From the NCBI GenBank assembly GCA_934426825.1, contig CAKRYI010000022.1, positions 1 to 44,890 on the forward strand: DNA of 44,890 nt. The letters run 5' to 3'. The stretch comes from an uncultured Acetatifactor sp. Lineage in GTDB: Bacteria > Bacillota > Clostridia > Lachnospirales > Lachnospiraceae. The notes under the pieces are model-generated. The model saw only the letters and a list, made by a program, of their open reading frames with translations. It had not been told where the DNA came from and made no database searches. A program made the position numbers and the translations under genes. Of the stretch, positions 43,144-44,890 are shown in pieces (position 1 is the first letter of the stretch; the number at the start of each line of letters is the position of its first letter).

Positions 43144-43247
43144 GTATTGAAATAAAAGTGCTTTTCAGTTTTATACGTTGTTTATGTCCCCCAAGTCAGC
43201 GCGCTGGCACATTTTTCCTATACGGGGTGTAGGTAGGGTGATTTTGA
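43144..43247. other. Spacer before repeat copy 2
   Basis: No gene is visible. The stretch contains GCGCGCTGGCAC and leads into a decayed tRNA-Leu 3' end at 43248. Confidence 0.4.
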
Positions 43248-43620
43248 TCAAGTCCGACCACAAGTATACTAAAAGAGAGAGGAACACGGCGGAATGTCGT
43301 GTTTCTTTTGTTTTTGCGTAAAAAGGCGGAGGGTAGGATGATTCAAGACCGGAAGGTTGTGGAATTGTAGGTATACGCTCTATTTCATTCTTAGCATTGA
43401 AAAGACTTGGATAATTTGCAGGCAAGAAGATGGCGAGAATAGAGGAGTCATTTGAAATATCGAAAGGACTTTCAGTTGGAAACCAACGAAAACCATGGTG
43501 CACTGTATTCATAAAGCTGAAAATTAGTTGCTGGGGTCTATACAAAATTTCCCGCTATTTTTCTCCTCTTTTTGAACTAAAAAGTGGTGACATTCTGTAA
43601 GACATATCTCTATAGACCCC
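43248..43620 (+). repeat. tRNA-linked direct repeat, copy 2
   Basis: It begins TCAAGTCCGACCACAAG, a decayed form of the tRNA-Leu 3' end TCAAGTCCGGCCACCAGC. It then follows copy 1: the GAGGAACACG hairpin, TTAGCATTGAAAAGACTTG, GATAATTTGCAGGCAAGAAG, AACCAACGAAAACCATGGTG and GCTGAAAATTAG. GGGGTCTAT and ATAGACCCC form a 9-base inverted pair near its end. It contains no credible gene. Confidence 0.85.
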
Positions 43621-43976
43621 TAGCATTCACTGATTTTGTAAGGGCGAGTAAAAGACAAATTGTAGGATAGACCGCAAGACAAAGGTGTGAAGAAATCCAA
43701 AAAGCAAGAGAGCAGGAGGAACCCAAAGATAAGGGAGATAAGGAAGGCTGAAGGAGAAAAACGGAAGGCAAAAATGAAAGAAAAACAGTACAACATAACA
43801 AAACATACGCGGTGATTTAAAACAATTTTGATTATTTTTATATTAAAAAGTAGTACATAATTATCATTGTTAAATATGAAGGCGATAGGTATACTGAGAA
43901 ATGCACATATTTAAACGGCTGCCAAAGGATATATTTTATCCAGATGCTGTCGTTATAACAAAAGGAGAGATACATT
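43621..43976. other. Purine-rich spacer and lipoprotein promoter
   Basis: No gene. About 43676-43796 is strongly purine-biased on the plus strand. A promoter follows: TTGTTA (43867-43872), 17 bases, TATACT (43890-43895), 81 bases before the lipoprotein start. Confidence 0.55.
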
Positions 43977-44771
43977 ATGAAAAAATCAGTAGCATTTTTA
44001 ATGACCACTCTGTTATGTCTTTCTCTTGCTGGTTGTGGAAAGCAAGTAAATGATGTATATGAAGAGCAGTCAAGTGAGGTGACACAAGAGGAAACAGAAA
44101 GTGTTTATTCATCAGAAACAGATTATGAGTATGATGAAATGGACGATGAAAGTAGTGAGGCTCCGGTGGAGTTTGAAATACCGGTGCAAACGGATTTTAC
44201 GGTAGTTGACGGATTAAGCGACAAATATGTAGATTTTGATAACAGGGCTTTTGCTTACAACGGAAAAGTTTTCAAACTTGGAGAGAGCACATTCAAGGAT
44301 TTAATTGACGGAGGAATCCCGTTCGATGAGAATGAATTAAATAATAAAGGAAATAATGTAAACAAAAATTATGAAACAGGGACTTATACGGCTCAAATTA
44401 ATGACTATGCGTTTATGCAGTTTAAGTTTGTTAATATCACTGACGAATCTCAGACGGAAGAAGAATGTCTGTTGTCATATGTAAGATATTGTTATACATT
44501 TGTTCCCCAGCCCGATTATGAACCCAATATGAATGCAGAGGTAACAGAGTGTATGTTTGATGCGGCGAAAAAAGTTTGTTTTTCATTCCCGGCAACGCTT
44601 ACCAAGGAACAGCTTTTGGAAAACTGCAGCGAAGGTGCAGTACAGGATGAGTATAATAATGTAGAATATGACATCGATTCAGAAGTATATATGGGTGACA
44701 GTGGTTATCATTTCAAATTTAATAAGACTACAAATCAGCTGGAGAACGTATCTATTTCTTGGTTACCGTAA
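43977..44771 (+). CDS. Lipoprotein of unknown function
   Basis: The 264-residue lipoprotein has a signal peptide with lipobox SLAGC, then a Glu/Ser-rich acidic tether (about 23-65). The C-terminal globular domain includes FDNRAFAYNGKVFKLGESTFKDLIDGGIPFDENELNN. That pattern recalls small surface lipoproteins of Clostridia whose role is unknown. AAAGGAGAG precedes ATG 43977. I see no partner gene. Confidence 0.8.
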   Translation: MKKSVAFLMTTLLCLSLAGCGKQVNDVYEEQSSEVTQEETESVYSSETDYEYDEMDDESSEAPVEFEIPVQTDFTVVDGLSDKYVDFDNRAFAYNGKVFKLGESTFKDLIDGGIPFDENELNNKGNNVNKNYETGTYTAQINDYAFMQFKFVNITDESQTEEECLLSYVRYCYTFVPQPDYEPNMNAEVTECMFDAAKKVCFSFPATLTKEQLLENCSEGAVQDEYNNVEYDIDSEVYMGDSGYHFKFNKTTNQLENVSISWLP

Positions 44772-44814
44772 TGAAACTTATTAAAACGGGAATATAAAAA
44801 GACTCGCCTTTAGT

Positions 44815-44890
44815 TGATATGTACCCAAAATTCTGGACACATATTTATAAGTTAGGCGGACATCATGGATGCTTCTCTGTATTTTACAGG
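44815..44890. mobile_element. Possible left end of an IS3-like insertion sequence (cut by window)
   Basis: ATGTACCCAAAATTCTGGAC followed by an AT-rich stretch and a GGCGGACATCATGG segment recalls the terminal repeats of IS3-family elements (TG-ACCCAAAA-TTGGAC pattern). The window ends before any transposase could be recognised, so this is weak. Confidence 0.25.

Noticed and set aside
43171..43545. Minus-strand protein in repeat copy 2
   Set aside because: Same repeat-derived spurious frame as in copy 1, reading through a decayed tRNA end.
43610..43801. Minus-strand hydrophobic small protein
   Set aside because: It is the complement of a purine-rich stretch, which gives Leu/Ser/Pro-rich chance frames.
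1..44890. CRISPR array
   Set aside because: No regularly spaced short repeats of CRISPR type were found; the repeats present are tandem or paired.

Overview
The window looks like chromosomal DNA of a Gram-positive anaerobe of the Clostridia, most likely a Lachnospiraceae member. Shine-Dalgarno sequences are strong (AGGAGG-type), gene packing is operonic, lipoproteins have Firmicute lipoboxes, ferredoxin-type Fe-S proteins are frequent, and several families typical of that group appear (BMP-type nucleoside ABC transport, SirTM/macrodomain pair, DUF368, DUF1538 with a PII-like partner). This is inferred from gene content; no rRNA is present.

Layout. Positions 1-9530 are an AT-rich accessory block. 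It holds the 3' part of a large serine recombinase, a complete Gabija anti-phage pair (gajA-gajB), a third gene for an Mrr-type nuclease with an N-terminal zinc ribbon, and an SF2 helicase gene cut off just before its Walker A, followed by a NUDIX hydrolase and an AlbA_2/ATP-binding protein. At about 9530 the DNA becomes more G+C-rich and the core-like part begins: a methyltransferase and an APH(3')-type kinase; xpt and a four-gene purine nucleoside ABC importer with attenuator-like hairpins; a divergent HxlR/oxidoreductase pair; macrodomain plus SirTM sirtuin; a membrane ferredoxin protein, a winged-helix regulator and an ABC exporter; a decayed membrane protein gene; and an MFS efflux gene behind what looks like a leader peptide and hairpin relay. 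After a low-G+C minus-strand pair (GNAT with a PUA-like region, and ASCH) come a DUF368 transporter with its own terminator-bearing leader, a DUF1538/PII-like operon divergent from marR, a TetR-led operon of two uncharacterised proteins, a nitroreductase, a small Cys-rich protein with an aldo/keto reductase, a secreted GH18 chitinase and a large solute-binding lipoprotein.

Positions 41,480-43,620 hold tRNA-Tyr and tRNA-Leu, then two copies of a ~370-410 bp non-coding repeat. The second copy begins with a decayed 3' end of tRNA-Leu. Between the copies lies a HEPN-MNT toxin-antitoxin module whose HEPN toxin carries a one-base frameshift. The window ends with a lipoprotein and what may be an insertion sequence end.

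Strongest leads: the defence block with its broken recombinase and helicase, the leader-peptide attenuator before the MFS gene, the orphan attenuated leader before the DUF368 gene, the tRNA-linked repeats around HEPN-MNT, and the GNAT/ASCH pair. None is proven novel from sequence alone.
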